From a virus, in the IMG/VR virus record IMGVR_UViG_3300033145_000849, positions 1 to 64,000 of that record: a stretch of DNA of 64,000 bases. One strand, given 5' to 3'. The position numbers were made by a program, and so were the translations under genes. Shown here piece by piece: positions 33,288 to 43,438 of the stretch. Below the pieces are notes generated by a model. That model was not told the origin of the DNA and did no database searches. It worked only from the letters and a program-made list of their open reading frames with translations. Every line of letters begins with the position of its first letter. Positions within the stretch are counted from its first letter, which is position 1.

Positions 33288-33668
33288 CTAGCTTACAGTA
33301 ATCTTAAGGCCAGTAGATTTAGATATAATCTTAATATCATCAACTGGAAACTCAGTCCAAGTTTGAGAATTTCCAGATTCGATTATAATGTTTGGAACTG
33401 AAATATCTTCTATCTCGTCAGCCTCAATAGGACTTCGATGAAAAGCTGCATCTGGAATCCAATTATTACCAGCAGCTTCCTGGCTTTTGAAAATTTTTCT
33501 TCCAACATTAAAACGAATGATCGAACTTCCACCTATACTCTCTATAGTAACATGAGACGCTGGATGACCAAGAGACTCTGTTATTCCTAGAATATCGTCA
33601 TTGGTTAGCTCTGCAGGTACCCATTGTTGGTATTGAGCTTTATCTTTCGTGTTTTTAGTAAGCGACAT
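33288..33668 (-). CDS. Unrecognised small tail-module protein
   Basis: 126 aa. N-terminal polar helix, then a beta-rich body with SIIRFNVGRKIFKS and VPNIIIESGNSQTW stretches. No motif recognised. The context (tail fibre genes both sides, same strand, 12- and 18-base spacing) suggests a virion accessory or adaptor. Confidence 0.55.
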   Translation of the reverse strand: MSLTKNTKDKAQYQQWVPAELTNDDILGITESLGHPASHVTIESIGGSSIIRFNVGRKIFKSQEAAGNNWIPDAAFHRSPIEADEIEDISVPNIIIESGNSQTWTEFPVDDIKIISKSTGLKITVS

Positions 33669-33686
33669 GTATATTTCTCCTTGTGG

Positions 33687-35300
33687 TTACCAAAGGGCAA
33701 CAATTAAACTATCAGTCAGATATCCACTAGCAAGAGTTAACGTGAAGGCATTAACACTTGTATGTTCCCATGAATGTGGAAATTCTCCAGAAGCAGACAC
33801 TGTAGGATTTATCTGAACCAATTGGACGATAGGATACGAATTTCTATTGTGAGTAACACTCCATGGACCTGGTCCAACAGCCGAGGTTTCTAATCTTCTG
33901 AAATGTTCTCCACCTATAGTAATGTCAGGGTTAGCCATCCAGCCTAAAGTGTCTTCTAGGTCACCTGCGTCTAATCTTGTTCCACTAGCAGTAACATGAA
34001 TAGTATCGGCCCAATGTTCTCGAGACGAAGGAGGATCACCAGCAAGTGGATCTTGTTTATGGTCTGAGAGAGCAGAATCTAGGTTTCCAATAGAAGTTTC
34101 TAAAGAATTTCCGTTAGTTACATATACTGTACTAGAATAAGTTGGTGTAGAATCACTCATGCTACTTTGACCAACAAAGGTACGGGTGTTAGTTATAGCG
34201 GTAACCATAACACCAGAGAAAGCTGCTAGAGCTACATCGATTTCATCTACAGCTGTTTCAAGACTGTCTCCATCAGAGATATAGTTCTCTCCAATATAGG
34301 AGGGGCTATCGTCCGTATGGCTCGTTTGTCCAGTAAAGTCCCTAACTGCATCCATAGCAACTGTAAGGTCTTCTACATCGTCAAAATGATAACCCCAGGG
34401 ATTGCCAGCTGCTTTGGTTCCAGAGCCAGCTGTGCTGGTTAGAAGTTCTTCTAGGCTAGTTGCTCCAGCAACATATAGAGCAGTATTAGCATCTGTCCAA
34501 CTACCTACACTGGCATGTCTTAGAACGTGAATCTGTGTTCTGATTTGGTCTAAATCGTCTTCTAAATCAGCAGGGACGCCACCATAAGTATCGTCTCCAG
34601 GAGCAGTTGTGCCTACATCAGATTGAGCAAGAGTAACACTGCCAACATGATCTACAACAATATCAGTATTCCAATCTCCATTATGGATCTGGAGTAGAGC
34701 ATCAACCATGTCCCTAACGGAATAGGTAAGATCGGCATATCCATCGTAACCAAGATTATAAGAACCTTCATCATAGAGGTCCTTGGCAAGCTGAAGAACG
34801 TTAAAACGACTATTCTCAGACTTGGTATCTAGACTATCGGCAGAAGAATCGATTGTAGCGTCAAAGATATTATCACCAATAGCAGTCTTCTCAGCAGCAG
34901 TAAGGCCACTAGCAAGCTCGGCAACATCCTCTAATACTTGAGCAATCTGAGTAGTTAGACTAGTGTAGACATCATCGAATGCTTCCTTAACCGTAACGGG
35001 TCGAGCATTAGTACTGTCGTAGTAAGAGAGATCGTCCGAGGTTGATACAACATCTTTATCAACCCATAGATTATTGCCATCTAGACCGTTAGCAAAGGCA
35101 TCTATTGAAGTATCATCCACTCCATTAGGTAGACCAAGTATAATTGGGGCTAGTTTATTATTCCATTCTAGAGTTAAAGAAGAGAGATCATTGGCTATTT
35201 CCTCAGCACTATCGTTCCAGGAATCAGAAGAAGTAGGACCGGTTCTAGGAGCCGATCTCACACTATATGTAAAATTGAGATCATTCAGTTTTTTTGCCAA
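33687..35300 (-). CDS. Tail-fibre shaft protein with internal repeats
   Basis: 537 aa. Contains two adjacent ~42-residue repeats: FTGQTSHTDDSPSYIG then ISDGDSLETAVDEIDVAL, and FVGQSSMSDSTPTYSS then VTNGNSLETSIGNLDSAL (about 318-402). The DSLETAVDEID-type helix is a common trimeric fibre-shaft element; earlier degenerate copies are likely (LYVAGATSLEELL). The C-terminus (WSVTHNRNSYPIVQL to SLIVALW) is beta-rich and may be the tip. No enzymatic motif. Acidic, no cysteine. Confidence 0.72.
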   Translation of the reverse strand: MAKKLNDLNFTYSVRSAPRTGPTSSDSWNDSAEEIANDLSSLTLEWNNKLAPIILGLPNGVDDTSIDAFANGLDGNNLWVDKDVVSTSDDLSYYDSTNARPVTVKEAFDDVYTSLTTQIAQVLEDVAELASGLTAAEKTAIGDNIFDATIDSSADSLDTKSENSRFNVLQLAKDLYDEGSYNLGYDGYADLTYSVRDMVDALLQIHNGDWNTDIVVDHVGSVTLAQSDVGTTAPGDDTYGGVPADLEDDLDQIRTQIHVLRHASVGSWTDANTALYVAGATSLEELLTSTAGSGTKAAGNPWGYHFDDVEDLTVAMDAVRDFTGQTSHTDDSPSYIGENYISDGDSLETAVDEIDVALAAFSGVMVTAITNTRTFVGQSSMSDSTPTYSSTVYVTNGNSLETSIGNLDSALSDHKQDPLAGDPPSSREHWADTIHVTASGTRLDAGDLEDTLGWMANPDITIGGEHFRRLETSAVGPGPWSVTHNRNSYPIVQLVQINPTVSASGEFPHSWEHTSVNAFTLTLASGYLTDSLIVALW

Positions 35301-35317
35301 TGTGAAACTCCTCTTGA

Positions 35318-37516
35318 CTAGCTGCTTATTTTAATCCTATAACTATCTAGTTCTGGTGTAATGTTAGGATCTGTAGTTTGTAAAACTGCCTTAAATCTCA
35401 AATACTTATATAAAGTATTGGCTGATTTAAACTTCATAGTATATTTCTCATTCATAAAGTCTGAGTTATTCTCATTAACCTTTACTAAAAAGACATTCAT
35501 TGGTCCCTGCTCATCAGTATCAGCTACACCATCTGTTGTTCTTCCAGTATCTCTTGCATCTGTGTCAATTGCAAATTTGCTATAGTCATCAATAGGTACG
35601 TTGTGAATCATATCAAAAACGCTGACTTCTTTCATAAAATGCTCAGCAACAATATCAAACCCTTTATATATCTCTTCATCGTCTTCTGGATAGGCACTTG
35701 GATAAGAAAAGCCTTCTACTAAGTATCTATGATTATAAGGATATAGACCGTCTTCTGTTTTGAGATCATCTAAATTTGCAACTCCAGATGTGTCTATTAC
35801 TTTCCAATTGTCTTTATGAATAAAAACCTTATGTCTTCCTCTGGCTATATTGGCTTTACCGGGCTGGCCAACTTCGTCTATAATAGCAGCCTTTGCACCG
35901 AAATCAATATCCATCCCTGTGGGGTTATCGACGTAAACCGTTGTTTTATAATAGGGATCTTCAAATCCCCAACCATTAGAATAATCTCTAACCTTTACGG
36001 TACTACCCTGAGTATTTACATTTCTCCATAGTTCAAGGGTGTTTTGAGCAATAGTTATATTATTGGGATTCATTTGGTGGTCAAGAATACGGTCGTTATT
36101 ATTATAGAAAGAGTACCTGACCTCAGAAGCTAGACCAGAAGCAGTAACAGCTGCAGCTCCACTAATAGACTGAACCATAGTAAGGCTCTTGTCAGGATTC
36201 ATAAACTTCTCTGTTGCAGGAGCAGATCCATAAGAGGAGTTATATGAAGGAGCTATATTTTCTATGGTAATAGTGTCTAAGTCTCCAAAGTCTAAGACAG
36301 TTGGCTTTGTAGGATTGTCTCTGTTCTCTGGATCTATAGGAGTAAAAATGGCGGTTGATATTGGTATAGTAGATTCGGTAGAAGCTGTTACAAAGTAACT
36401 AATAGAGGTGCCAGCAGGTATGTTTTCACATATCTCTAAAGCTATCTTGCTGAACTCATCAGACTGGCCATCTATATCTAGGACAGACAAAGATTGTGAA
36501 ATAAAGTTGACATCCGTGTTCTCAGTAAAGCCTTCATTGTAAAATGATATTTCATCCATGCCAAATTCATAAAGGTATTCATTATGCTGAAGTGCGTCAT
36601 AGCCGGTTTTGGTCATAATGAACTTTACATACTTAGCAGTGACTGGGGTGAACTGAAAAGTAGACTTGTCTACTAAGTTTCTAGTGAAAGAATCTGTAGG
36701 CAACTGAAGCCAATTATAGTTATCAGTTGAATACATAGGAGTAATCTGCACAGAACTATTAGTATTGGACATATGTAAGTCGATATCAATACGTGAAATC
36801 TCATGTTCTTTTCCAAAGAGAATCTTAAGCTCAGCAGTAACAGGCGAGGGTTGATTCATATATACCCTTTCCTGGTAATAATTAGTGGCGTCACTGACTG
36901 CATACTTTGGTCTAGAACCTTCTGCTTCCACCTTAGATTTCCAATTGTTTTTACTTAAGACATAGAACTCCACATCTTTGTCTTCTAAATTCTCTAGGTT
37001 GACCCTGGTTGCACCAATAGAAGAGGTTCCAATCTGAACAATACCTTTGTCTATATTGACATAGGCAGTAGAATTCGTGAGGTCTGTCTTGGATGTATCT
37101 ACAAAGTTGTCTTGTATGAAGTTGAAGTATCCAGCTGTATCTTCTGACAGAAGCAAGAGAGAGGTAATCTTCTCTTCTAGATTATTGAGACGAGTTTCCA
37201 GAAGTCTAGATTCGTCCCTCCATCTGTTAAAGTTTTTAATAGACTGATCTGAAACCTTGAAAAGATGTCGATATAAGACCTGTAGGTCTCTTAACACATC
37301 GGAATTAGTAGTGTTATATAGACTAGAACTAGAAGAAGTGTTCTCTGCTACCAGGTAGTTCTTGGCTATAAATAAAGCTTTGCTAATATCGTTGGTCTCT
37401 TCAAACTCATCAAATCGATCCTCAATCTCAGTAGAAGAAGGATTTTCACCTTCTGCTAGGATCTCTCGGATAATCTGTTCAACTAAATATTCAGCATAGG
37501 TATTTCTAATTGGCAT
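35318..37516 (-). CDS. Tail/baseplate protein with discoidin-like domain (paralogue 1)
   Basis: 732 aa. Helical N-terminus (1-130) with charged coiled-coil stretches (RLLETRLNNLEEKITSLL). A beta-sandwich at about 220-335 shows discoidin/F5-8C-like pattern: ELKILFGKEHEISRIDIDLHM, then SVQITPMYSTDNYNWLQLP and FTPVTAKYVKFIM. The remainder is beta-rich without motifs. The next two large genes share the same order of parts, so all three are paralogues. Its start overlaps the stop of paralogue 2 by one base. Discoidin folds bind glycans in other systems; binding here is not shown. Confidence 0.65.
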   Translation of the reverse strand: MPIRNTYAEYLVEQIIREILAEGENPSSTEIEDRFDEFEETNDISKALFIAKNYLVAENTSSSSSLYNTTNSDVLRDLQVLYRHLFKVSDQSIKNFNRWRDESRLLETRLNNLEEKITSLLLLSEDTAGYFNFIQDNFVDTSKTDLTNSTAYVNIDKGIVQIGTSSIGATRVNLENLEDKDVEFYVLSKNNWKSKVEAEGSRPKYAVSDATNYYQERVYMNQPSPVTAELKILFGKEHEISRIDIDLHMSNTNSSVQITPMYSTDNYNWLQLPTDSFTRNLVDKSTFQFTPVTAKYVKFIMTKTGYDALQHNEYLYEFGMDEISFYNEGFTENTDVNFISQSLSVLDIDGQSDEFSKIALEICENIPAGTSISYFVTASTESTIPISTAIFTPIDPENRDNPTKPTVLDFGDLDTITIENIAPSYNSSYGSAPATEKFMNPDKSLTMVQSISGAAAVTASGLASEVRYSFYNNNDRILDHQMNPNNITIAQNTLELWRNVNTQGSTVKVRDYSNGWGFEDPYYKTTVYVDNPTGMDIDFGAKAAIIDEVGQPGKANIARGRHKVFIHKDNWKVIDTSGVANLDDLKTEDGLYPYNHRYLVEGFSYPSAYPEDDEEIYKGFDIVAEHFMKEVSVFDMIHNVPIDDYSKFAIDTDARDTGRTTDGVADTDEQGPMNVFLVKVNENNSDFMNEKYTMKFKSANTLYKYLRFKAVLQTTDPNITPELDSYRIKISS

Positions 37517-40500
37517 TATACTAACCTGCTTTTGGTTATAATCTTGAGAGAATAGTCCTTAAGCACTGGGGAAAAGAAGGGTTCTAGTTCGGAGATATCT
37601 GGCCGAGTTGATGCGACATAGTCATATGATACCTGATAGTATCTATTTACCTTTCCACCAGTGGTCAGGGGAGTGTTCATACTCTTAATAATCTCTCTAT
37701 CGTTAATAGTAATCTTATTGTTTCCTTGGTCTAGGGTCCAGTCATCTTCTTCAACTTCTCTGGCAATATTATACTTGGCTCTGATGTCTGTATATTCATA
37801 CATTACAGTAATTCCAGCTACTGTAGTATCATTTAAGAAGACTTCTCCAGTAGTATAATTGATAGAATAGGCTCCGGTTAAGTTAATCTGAGGATTTACG
37901 TAATAATAACTGACATATCCAGGATCAGCTATAGGAACAGCCGCTGGATCTGCCCAATAGATGATTTGGCTATTTAGTCTATCTATAAAATAGTCCCCTG
38001 TAGCCACCACGTCGATCGCTACGGTCTTTTCATCAGTAAACACTAGCTGGCTAGTCAAATCTACAGAAAAGCTGTTGTCGTTGATTACAGTAAGCTTAAA
38101 GGGTATAGAGATAGCCTCTCCCCCAACGATTATCGGGTCTAACTGTTCCTTAGCATATACTGCTCCAAGAAGCTCAGTTCTACCATCGATAAAGTCCCGC
38201 TTTAAGTCTAGTACGTCGGTGATGTTCCCAGAAAAAACTACTGTTCCCTTAACTGGAGCTAAGTTCGCTAAATTAAAGTACTTTACCCCAGTAGGGACTG
38301 TTTCGGAATCTTTTATTTCAAAGGTCTGAAAAGCATTATTGCTAATAGAAATAGAATTAGCTACTCCACCGTCACTTATGAAGCTCCAATCATTCTCAGT
38401 TAAAGTGGTTCGTGGACGATAAAAATAGGTAACGGTACTGTCATAGGTAACTCTAGTCCTGTTCTCTGAATATAGAACCCCATTAGTAAAGTCTAAAGAG
38501 TACTCATTGTGCCCAATATCTTGGAACTCAGATGAGCCATCTACAAAATTGACTCCACTCTGAAATGTACTTGTATCTGAAAAAGAGATAGGATAATCGG
38601 TTGAGTCATCAATAATATCCTCTTCCAAGGAGTGCCTAACAGCTCCCTTGTCAAGAACTTCTGTTTTAATTTCAATAGGATGGACCACCTGGATCGTCAT
38701 ATTCTTCTGGTCATTTGAACAAGGATATTCTAAAGGTGAGATATGGTCGACTCCTATACCTGGAGAGAGCCTTTCTTCATTAAGAGTCATTGAAACAATA
38801 GAAGAAGAAGGAGGGGCCTTGCCAGTAGTTCCATCCCCAAACTCTAAGGTAGCCTCATTGAAGTTAATAGCATAATGAAGATCAGTTGAAGCACTGTCTG
38901 AAGTTAGATTCCTGGTCCATAACTGACCACCTATATAGATGTTCTGAGCATCTTCTTCGTCAAGATACCAATAGCCACCTGATTCAACCTTGGCCAGGTT
39001 GCGCTTGAAAGGTTTGAAGGGAAGATGATATTTTTGACCAGCAGCATTACCTACAGCTATATTATATTGAACTTCATCTTTACCTCGACTACCAAAAGAT
39101 GGATCAATTATCTTTGTTGTTCCATCTACAGGAGTTTCTTCTAGGGTAATATTGAAAGGAGTAGTAGATGGAGGTGTATGTAGCTCCGTCTTAGAACTAA
39201 TGTCTTGAGCTAGTTCGTCAGAGTCTCCAGTGAAGGCGTCTGTAAATCTCTCAAGTGTTGCTTTATACCTTAAGGAGAAGACAGGATTGGCCGTTTCTAT
39301 TGCTTTCTCTGACACTCCATTGAAATCAAGAAGCTCTGGAATCTCTTGTATTACATTAGCAAGACCTACTGATTCTTTTGGTCTAATCTGATGCCAGGTA
39401 ACTCCATTGTCAGGGGAAACAAAATGAGAAATAGAAGCTAATTTAGATACGGTATTAGAATCCGGTTTTTGATTGCTCTGTAAAACAACCTTTTTAATCT
39501 CGTCTTTTACCTGATATTCAGCAGAAATCATTTCACCTTTGTTTAAGTAAGGAATGCTTTGAATTTCTACATCTTTAATACCAATAGCATAACGAAGCTT
39601 TGAGACGTCTCCTTCTGCAACAATAGGATAGACACTTTCCTGTCTCAATGTTAGATGGAGATACTTTGCCTTTCTTGGAGTAAAAGTATATAGACCTTGA
39701 CCAGCATACTTAGAAGTACTGGGAGCTAAAGTAAATTCATTCTTTTCATCTTCAGCAGTGAATCCAGCAATAGGAATATCGTCCTTGATACTAACAAAAT
39801 TTTTACCATCAACAGATGTGTCAATTGCTAAGATTTCTATCTGGGTTTTAGCTCCAAAATTATTAGGATTGACCCTAACAAAATTGACAATCTTCTCATC
39901 ACCTAAGTTGATAGTAAAATTTAAGACAAGAGGAATTCCGTCATCTTTTTTTGCTGGTAAAACACGTTCATACTCAAACCAAGTATCAGCATTATTGTCT
40001 AGTATGGTTGACATGTCACCATTGTGATCAGCACCAAACTCTTGATTATTACCACGAACTCCATTGCTGTTAGAGTTGATTACTGGTACTTCAGTTGGAG
40101 TAATAGCTACCTGAACTGACCTGTTGGCAGGTAGGGTAATTATACCTTCGACTTGATTTATCTCAGCTTGAGTCGAATTTAGAAGAGGAGTATTAAATTG
40201 TATTCTATTCATATTGTTAAAAGAATCACCAAAGAAGATAGCATCTTTAGTTGAAAGATCTGAGAAGAGAATAAAATCTGCCAATTTAGAAGATACAGAT
40301 TTCATCTTTCTATTCAGTCTATTTAAACGAGACGACATATAGTTAAAGTTACCAAGGACAACTCCCTCTAAGTTTTCAAACTCAGAGAAAACAACATTTA
40401 AATCGTCCCTTATCTCTTCAAAATTACTATTGAAATCAACTGGATCAGGAACTGTATTAGCAATAGTATCAGCTGGAGTGAACGATGGTTCAGATAAGTC

Positions 40501-40668
40501 TTTGTAAAACTTGCTTAATATCTTAATAGACTCGCCAACAATCTGCTCCATAGTATTCAGGTCTGGATTGACGCCTGTGGGATGGGCATCTTTTTGCAGA
40601 CGAATAGCTAGCTTGGCTAGCTTGTTCCTCAAGAGCATACTGGTTTCTGGCGTAGTGTGCTTATTCAT
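37516..40668 (-). CDS. Large tail/baseplate protein with discoidin-like domain (paralogue 2)
   Basis: 1050 aa, the largest protein wholly inside the window. N-terminal helical region, then a discoidin-like sandwich near 205-355 (LNFTINLGDEKIVNFVRVNPN, IEILAIDTSVDGKNFVSI, FTPRKAKYLHLTLRQ) parallel to that of paralogue 1. The C-terminal half is a long run of beta-rich segments (STVTYFYRPRTTLTENDW, YYYVNPQINLTGAYSIN). Probably an extended fibre or baseplate arm. No ribosome site lies close to ATG 40668; coupling to the upstream small gene (seven bases away) is likely. No enzyme motif. Confidence 0.65.
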   Translation of the reverse strand: MNKHTTPETSMLLRNKLAKLAIRLQKDAHPTGVNPDLNTMEQIVGESIKILSKFYKDLSEPSFTPADTIANTVPDPVDFNSNFEEIRDDLNVVFSEFENLEGVVLGNFNYMSSRLNRLNRKMKSVSSKLADFILFSDLSTKDAIFFGDSFNNMNRIQFNTPLLNSTQAEINQVEGIITLPANRSVQVAITPTEVPVINSNSNGVRGNNQEFGADHNGDMSTILDNNADTWFEYERVLPAKKDDGIPLVLNFTINLGDEKIVNFVRVNPNNFGAKTQIEILAIDTSVDGKNFVSIKDDIPIAGFTAEDEKNEFTLAPSTSKYAGQGLYTFTPRKAKYLHLTLRQESVYPIVAEGDVSKLRYAIGIKDVEIQSIPYLNKGEMISAEYQVKDEIKKVVLQSNQKPDSNTVSKLASISHFVSPDNGVTWHQIRPKESVGLANVIQEIPELLDFNGVSEKAIETANPVFSLRYKATLERFTDAFTGDSDELAQDISSKTELHTPPSTTPFNITLEETPVDGTTKIIDPSFGSRGKDEVQYNIAVGNAAGQKYHLPFKPFKRNLAKVESGGYWYLDEEDAQNIYIGGQLWTRNLTSDSASTDLHYAINFNEATLEFGDGTTGKAPPSSSIVSMTLNEERLSPGIGVDHISPLEYPCSNDQKNMTIQVVHPIEIKTEVLDKGAVRHSLEEDIIDDSTDYPISFSDTSTFQSGVNFVDGSSEFQDIGHNEYSLDFTNGVLYSENRTRVTYDSTVTYFYRPRTTLTENDWSFISDGGVANSISISNNAFQTFEIKDSETVPTGVKYFNLANLAPVKGTVVFSGNITDVLDLKRDFIDGRTELLGAVYAKEQLDPIIVGGEAISIPFKLTVINDNSFSVDLTSQLVFTDEKTVAIDVVATGDYFIDRLNSQIIYWADPAAVPIADPGYVSYYYVNPQINLTGAYSINYTTGEVFLNDTTVAGITVMYEYTDIRAKYNIAREVEEDDWTLDQGNNKITINDREIIKSMNTPLTTGGKVNRYYQVSYDYVASTRPDISELEPFFSPVLKDYSLKIITKSRLV

Positions 40669-40675
40669 CTATTAA

Positions 40676-40945
40676 TTATTCTACCTCTGCAGCAAATTTT
40701 CCTCTAAACTCCTCAAGGACTTTCATAAGAACATCAATCTTAGCAAGAGCTTCTTTGCCTTCAGATGCTTCTGAAAAGCTTAGATGAATCCTAAAGTTAT
40801 TGTCGTCATAACCATCAGCTCGACCTAGAACTAGGTTAGCATAAACCCAGCTATCTTCTTCATCTTTAGATACTCTTGCCATAACAAAAGCATCTTCGTC
40901 TCCTTTTTCACTAAGAAACTTTTTGGTAATATACATTTTTGCCAT
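40676..40945 (-). CDS. Small unrecognised protein between discoidin-like paralogues
   Basis: 89 aa. Predicted alpha/beta, acidic, with VYANLVLGRADGYDDNNFRIHLSF in the middle and a helical C-terminus. AGGAGAG precedes ATG 40945, which shares one base with the stop of paralogue 3. It could be an assembly chaperone or accessory of the neighbouring fibre-like proteins. No family recognised. Confidence 0.6.
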   Translation of the reverse strand: MAKMYITKKFLSEKGDEDAFVMARVSKDEEDSWVYANLVLGRADGYDDNNFRIHLSFSEASEGKEALAKIDVLMKVLEEFRGKFAAEVE

Positions 40946-42993
40946 TAGAACTCTCCTATAAACTTGTTCTCGTTGCGAGAACCAGTAATTAACATATACT
41001 CTTCAACTGCTGGAGACACATTCAAATTAGCTGAATTTCTCCTCATGATTATAACAAGATACATCTCTGCCTTAGCTATAGTATGAGACTGTCTTGTAGT
41101 CTCGAAAGAAATAATATTATTGGTACCTACTCTAACGCTCTGGTCTCCTATTAGGTCAACCACATCTAAAATCTCTGTATCTGAAGGAATGACAGCGGTA
41201 TTCGATACTACTGGAGTGTAGCTAACTGTATAGATATCTAGAGGTCGGACAGTATCTAAAATCTGAATACCTCTCCTCATAGAATGTCCATCATTTGGTG
41301 TAGCGTGAGTAATCTCGGTAGGATCATCAGCATCTACAAAAACCCAATCGTTCCCAGCCCCATAGGTTAAAATGGTTCCATTTCTGTATACAATAACATC
41401 CTCAGAATCTGCATCTGTGTAGAACATTAAAGACGCTTTGTCTGGATTGACTAAAAGCTCAGTACTTCTACGAGTAAATACAACTAGCTCATGGTAAATT
41501 CTATAAGCGTCTAACGGGAGAATTGGAACAATATTAGACGAAATTAAAAAATCATCATCACTAAAGAACTTTATGGTTAACCAATACTCAGTAGATCCAT
41601 GGTAAAATTTTGCATCTTCAGCTGTAGTTTGTGTAGGATATGTGTAATTATCTAAAGTTACAATACTCTCACCTGCAACTTGAGTTGGTCTAACTTCTGT
41701 TACTCTGAGAGCTACTTGTCCTGGCTTATCTACTGTTTGTTTTTTACTAACAAAGATAGATCTTTCCTTATAGGTATTAAAACCCAACTTGATATTGTCA
41801 AAACCAAGGACATATTCATAATACTTTTCCTCTGAATTTGTATTGTCTTTACGACCCATTACCTCATTAAGAATAAAATCAGATGTTAATATTTCCCTAA
41901 GGTCTTCGTTGATTGAGTCTTTATCTACTGTTAAGTTGTTTTGTCCTAATACTGCTCTGTGAAAATTAGACTCACCAAGTCTTTGTCTAAACTGTGTCTC
42001 TCTATAGTTGTACTGTAAGAATCGTAAAACAACCGCATTGCTGGTAGCTCTAGGAAAGTTTACTCTAGTTGGACCATCAATAGTTACGTTACCAGTACTA
42101 GCTGTCCTGCGGATATTGTTACCATCGTAATAATCAATCTGTACCAAGTTGATAGGAAAGATAGAAGCTGGTTCTATTTCAACAAAGTTAATGTCTTGAG
42201 AAGAAGGAAGTCTTATTACAACTTCCATATAAACTCCACTAGAACGAATGTCACTTAGAAGCAAAGGCACAACCCAATAAGTATTGTTCTTCTCATCTAT
42301 AATATTGTTAATGTTTGAATCTGGAAACCCTACATCTAATTCACTTCTTATACTGTAGTCATTTGACAACCAAGTAGCTTCTTTTGCTTTGATATATCTC
42401 AAGTCTTCTGACCCAAGAGTAATTCTTTCCCCAACCAAGTCTTTATAAGCATCTTCTTCGGAACCAATAGATCCACTTTTACGAGGATCTAAAAAAACAA
42501 GAGGACCATCTGCTGCAATTCGTGACAAAGAAAGAGTCTGTGATTCCCTAAAGGTATTGAATAAAGCATTGTCGAATCCTCTCTTGCTCTTATTGAGGAA
42601 CTCATACAGGGTAACCTGTGATTCTAATTCGTTGATACCATAGCGTAAGGACTTGATAGCAATCTTATTAATAGCGTTATGATGAGCTTCAATAATTGAG
42701 TCTAGAGTATCGGCTTCAGCAAAAGCCGCTTCTAGATCATCTGCTATTCTCTCAAGCATAAAATTGTATTGTTCAGAACTGGTGTCTTCTCCTGCTAGAG
42801 CTTTGAATAGTTCAAAAGTTGGTTTAATCCTTTCAGCTAGAAGCTCAGCAGTGAGATCTTTTAGCTTGGTACGAAATTCGTCCAAGTTCTTTATCTTACC
42901 ACTATCTCTTTCAGAGATCAGAATCTTGAGAATCTGATTTCCTTGAGTTAAAGGTAAGGATGTCCTAAATTTTTCTAAATAAGATGTGCTCAT
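40945..42993 (-). CDS. Tail/baseplate protein with discoidin-like domain (paralogue 3)
   Basis: 682 aa. Helical N-terminus with YLEKFRTSLPLTQGNQILKIL, then LIEAHHNAINKIAIKSL-like helices. A discoidin-type segment at about 210-330 shows INNIIDEKNNTYWVVPLLL, INFVEIEPASIFPINLVQIDYYDG and VLRFLQYNYRETQF, matching the layout of paralogues 1 and 2. The C-terminus is beta-rich. AGGAT precedes ATG 42993. Function inferred from position in the tail module only. Confidence 0.63.
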   Translation of the reverse strand: MSTSYLEKFRTSLPLTQGNQILKILISERDSGKIKNLDEFRTKLKDLTAELLAERIKPTFELFKALAGEDTSSEQYNFMLERIADDLEAAFAEADTLDSIIEAHHNAINKIAIKSLRYGINELESQVTLYEFLNKSKRGFDNALFNTFRESQTLSLSRIAADGPLVFLDPRKSGSIGSEEDAYKDLVGERITLGSEDLRYIKAKEATWLSNDYSIRSELDVGFPDSNINNIIDEKNNTYWVVPLLLSDIRSSGVYMEVVIRLPSSQDINFVEIEPASIFPINLVQIDYYDGNNIRRTASTGNVTIDGPTRVNFPRATSNAVVLRFLQYNYRETQFRQRLGESNFHRAVLGQNNLTVDKDSINEDLREILTSDFILNEVMGRKDNTNSEEKYYEYVLGFDNIKLGFNTYKERSIFVSKKQTVDKPGQVALRVTEVRPTQVAGESIVTLDNYTYPTQTTAEDAKFYHGSTEYWLTIKFFSDDDFLISSNIVPILPLDAYRIYHELVVFTRRSTELLVNPDKASLMFYTDADSEDVIVYRNGTILTYGAGNDWVFVDADDPTEITHATPNDGHSMRRGIQILDTVRPLDIYTVSYTPVVSNTAVIPSDTEILDVVDLIGDQSVRVGTNNIISFETTRQSHTIAKAEMYLVIIMRRNSANLNVSPAVEEYMLITGSRNENKFIGEF

Positions 42994-43425
42994 TTAAATC
43001 CTACTATCCGAGAAATAATAACCAATGTTTCCCGTTTGAATATCATGTTCTAGAACAAACCACTTCTTTTCCCATGGAGGAAGAATTGGAATATATTTAC
43101 TACCCTCTAGATAGGTATTGAAAGATACAATTCCTTGGGTTGAAGTTGCTCTATAATACAGATCTTTTTCTCCAGGTTCTATATATCTTTCTATGCGTCT
43201 TGTAGTTAGAGAAGGAACAGAACCAGATACCATGGTTTCATATGAATCAGATTGCCAATACTGTCCTGGTCCAATGATGCTCAGAAGTATTCCGTTATGT
43301 TCAAGGTCAACCTGAACCATATCTAAATTCTGGCTTCTTCTCCATGAGGCCTGACCTCTAGAGATTGCAGTATCTTCACCAACATAAGTAGTACTATTTG
43401 CAAAATGTTTGGTCCATTGACCCAT
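42994..43425 (-). CDS. Unrecognised small tail-module protein
   Basis: 143 aa from ATG 43425, chosen because GAGG is six bases upstream; a longer frame to 43515 overlaps the next gene. Beta-rich with VQVDLEHNGILLSIIGPGQYW and SRRIER-like charged stretches; a DxxxYYRATS segment follows. No membrane segment and no known motif. Its stop precedes the ATG of discoidin-like paralogue 3 by no bases (TAA-ATG). Confidence 0.57.
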   Translation of the reverse strand: MGQWTKHFANSTTYVGEDTAISRGQASWRRSQNLDMVQVDLEHNGILLSIIGPGQYWQSDSYETMVSGSVPSLTTRRIERYIEPGEKDLYYRATSTQGIVSFNTYLEGSKYIPILPPWEKKWFVLEHDIQTGNIGYYFSDSRI

Positions 43426-43438
43426 ATTAATCCTCTTC

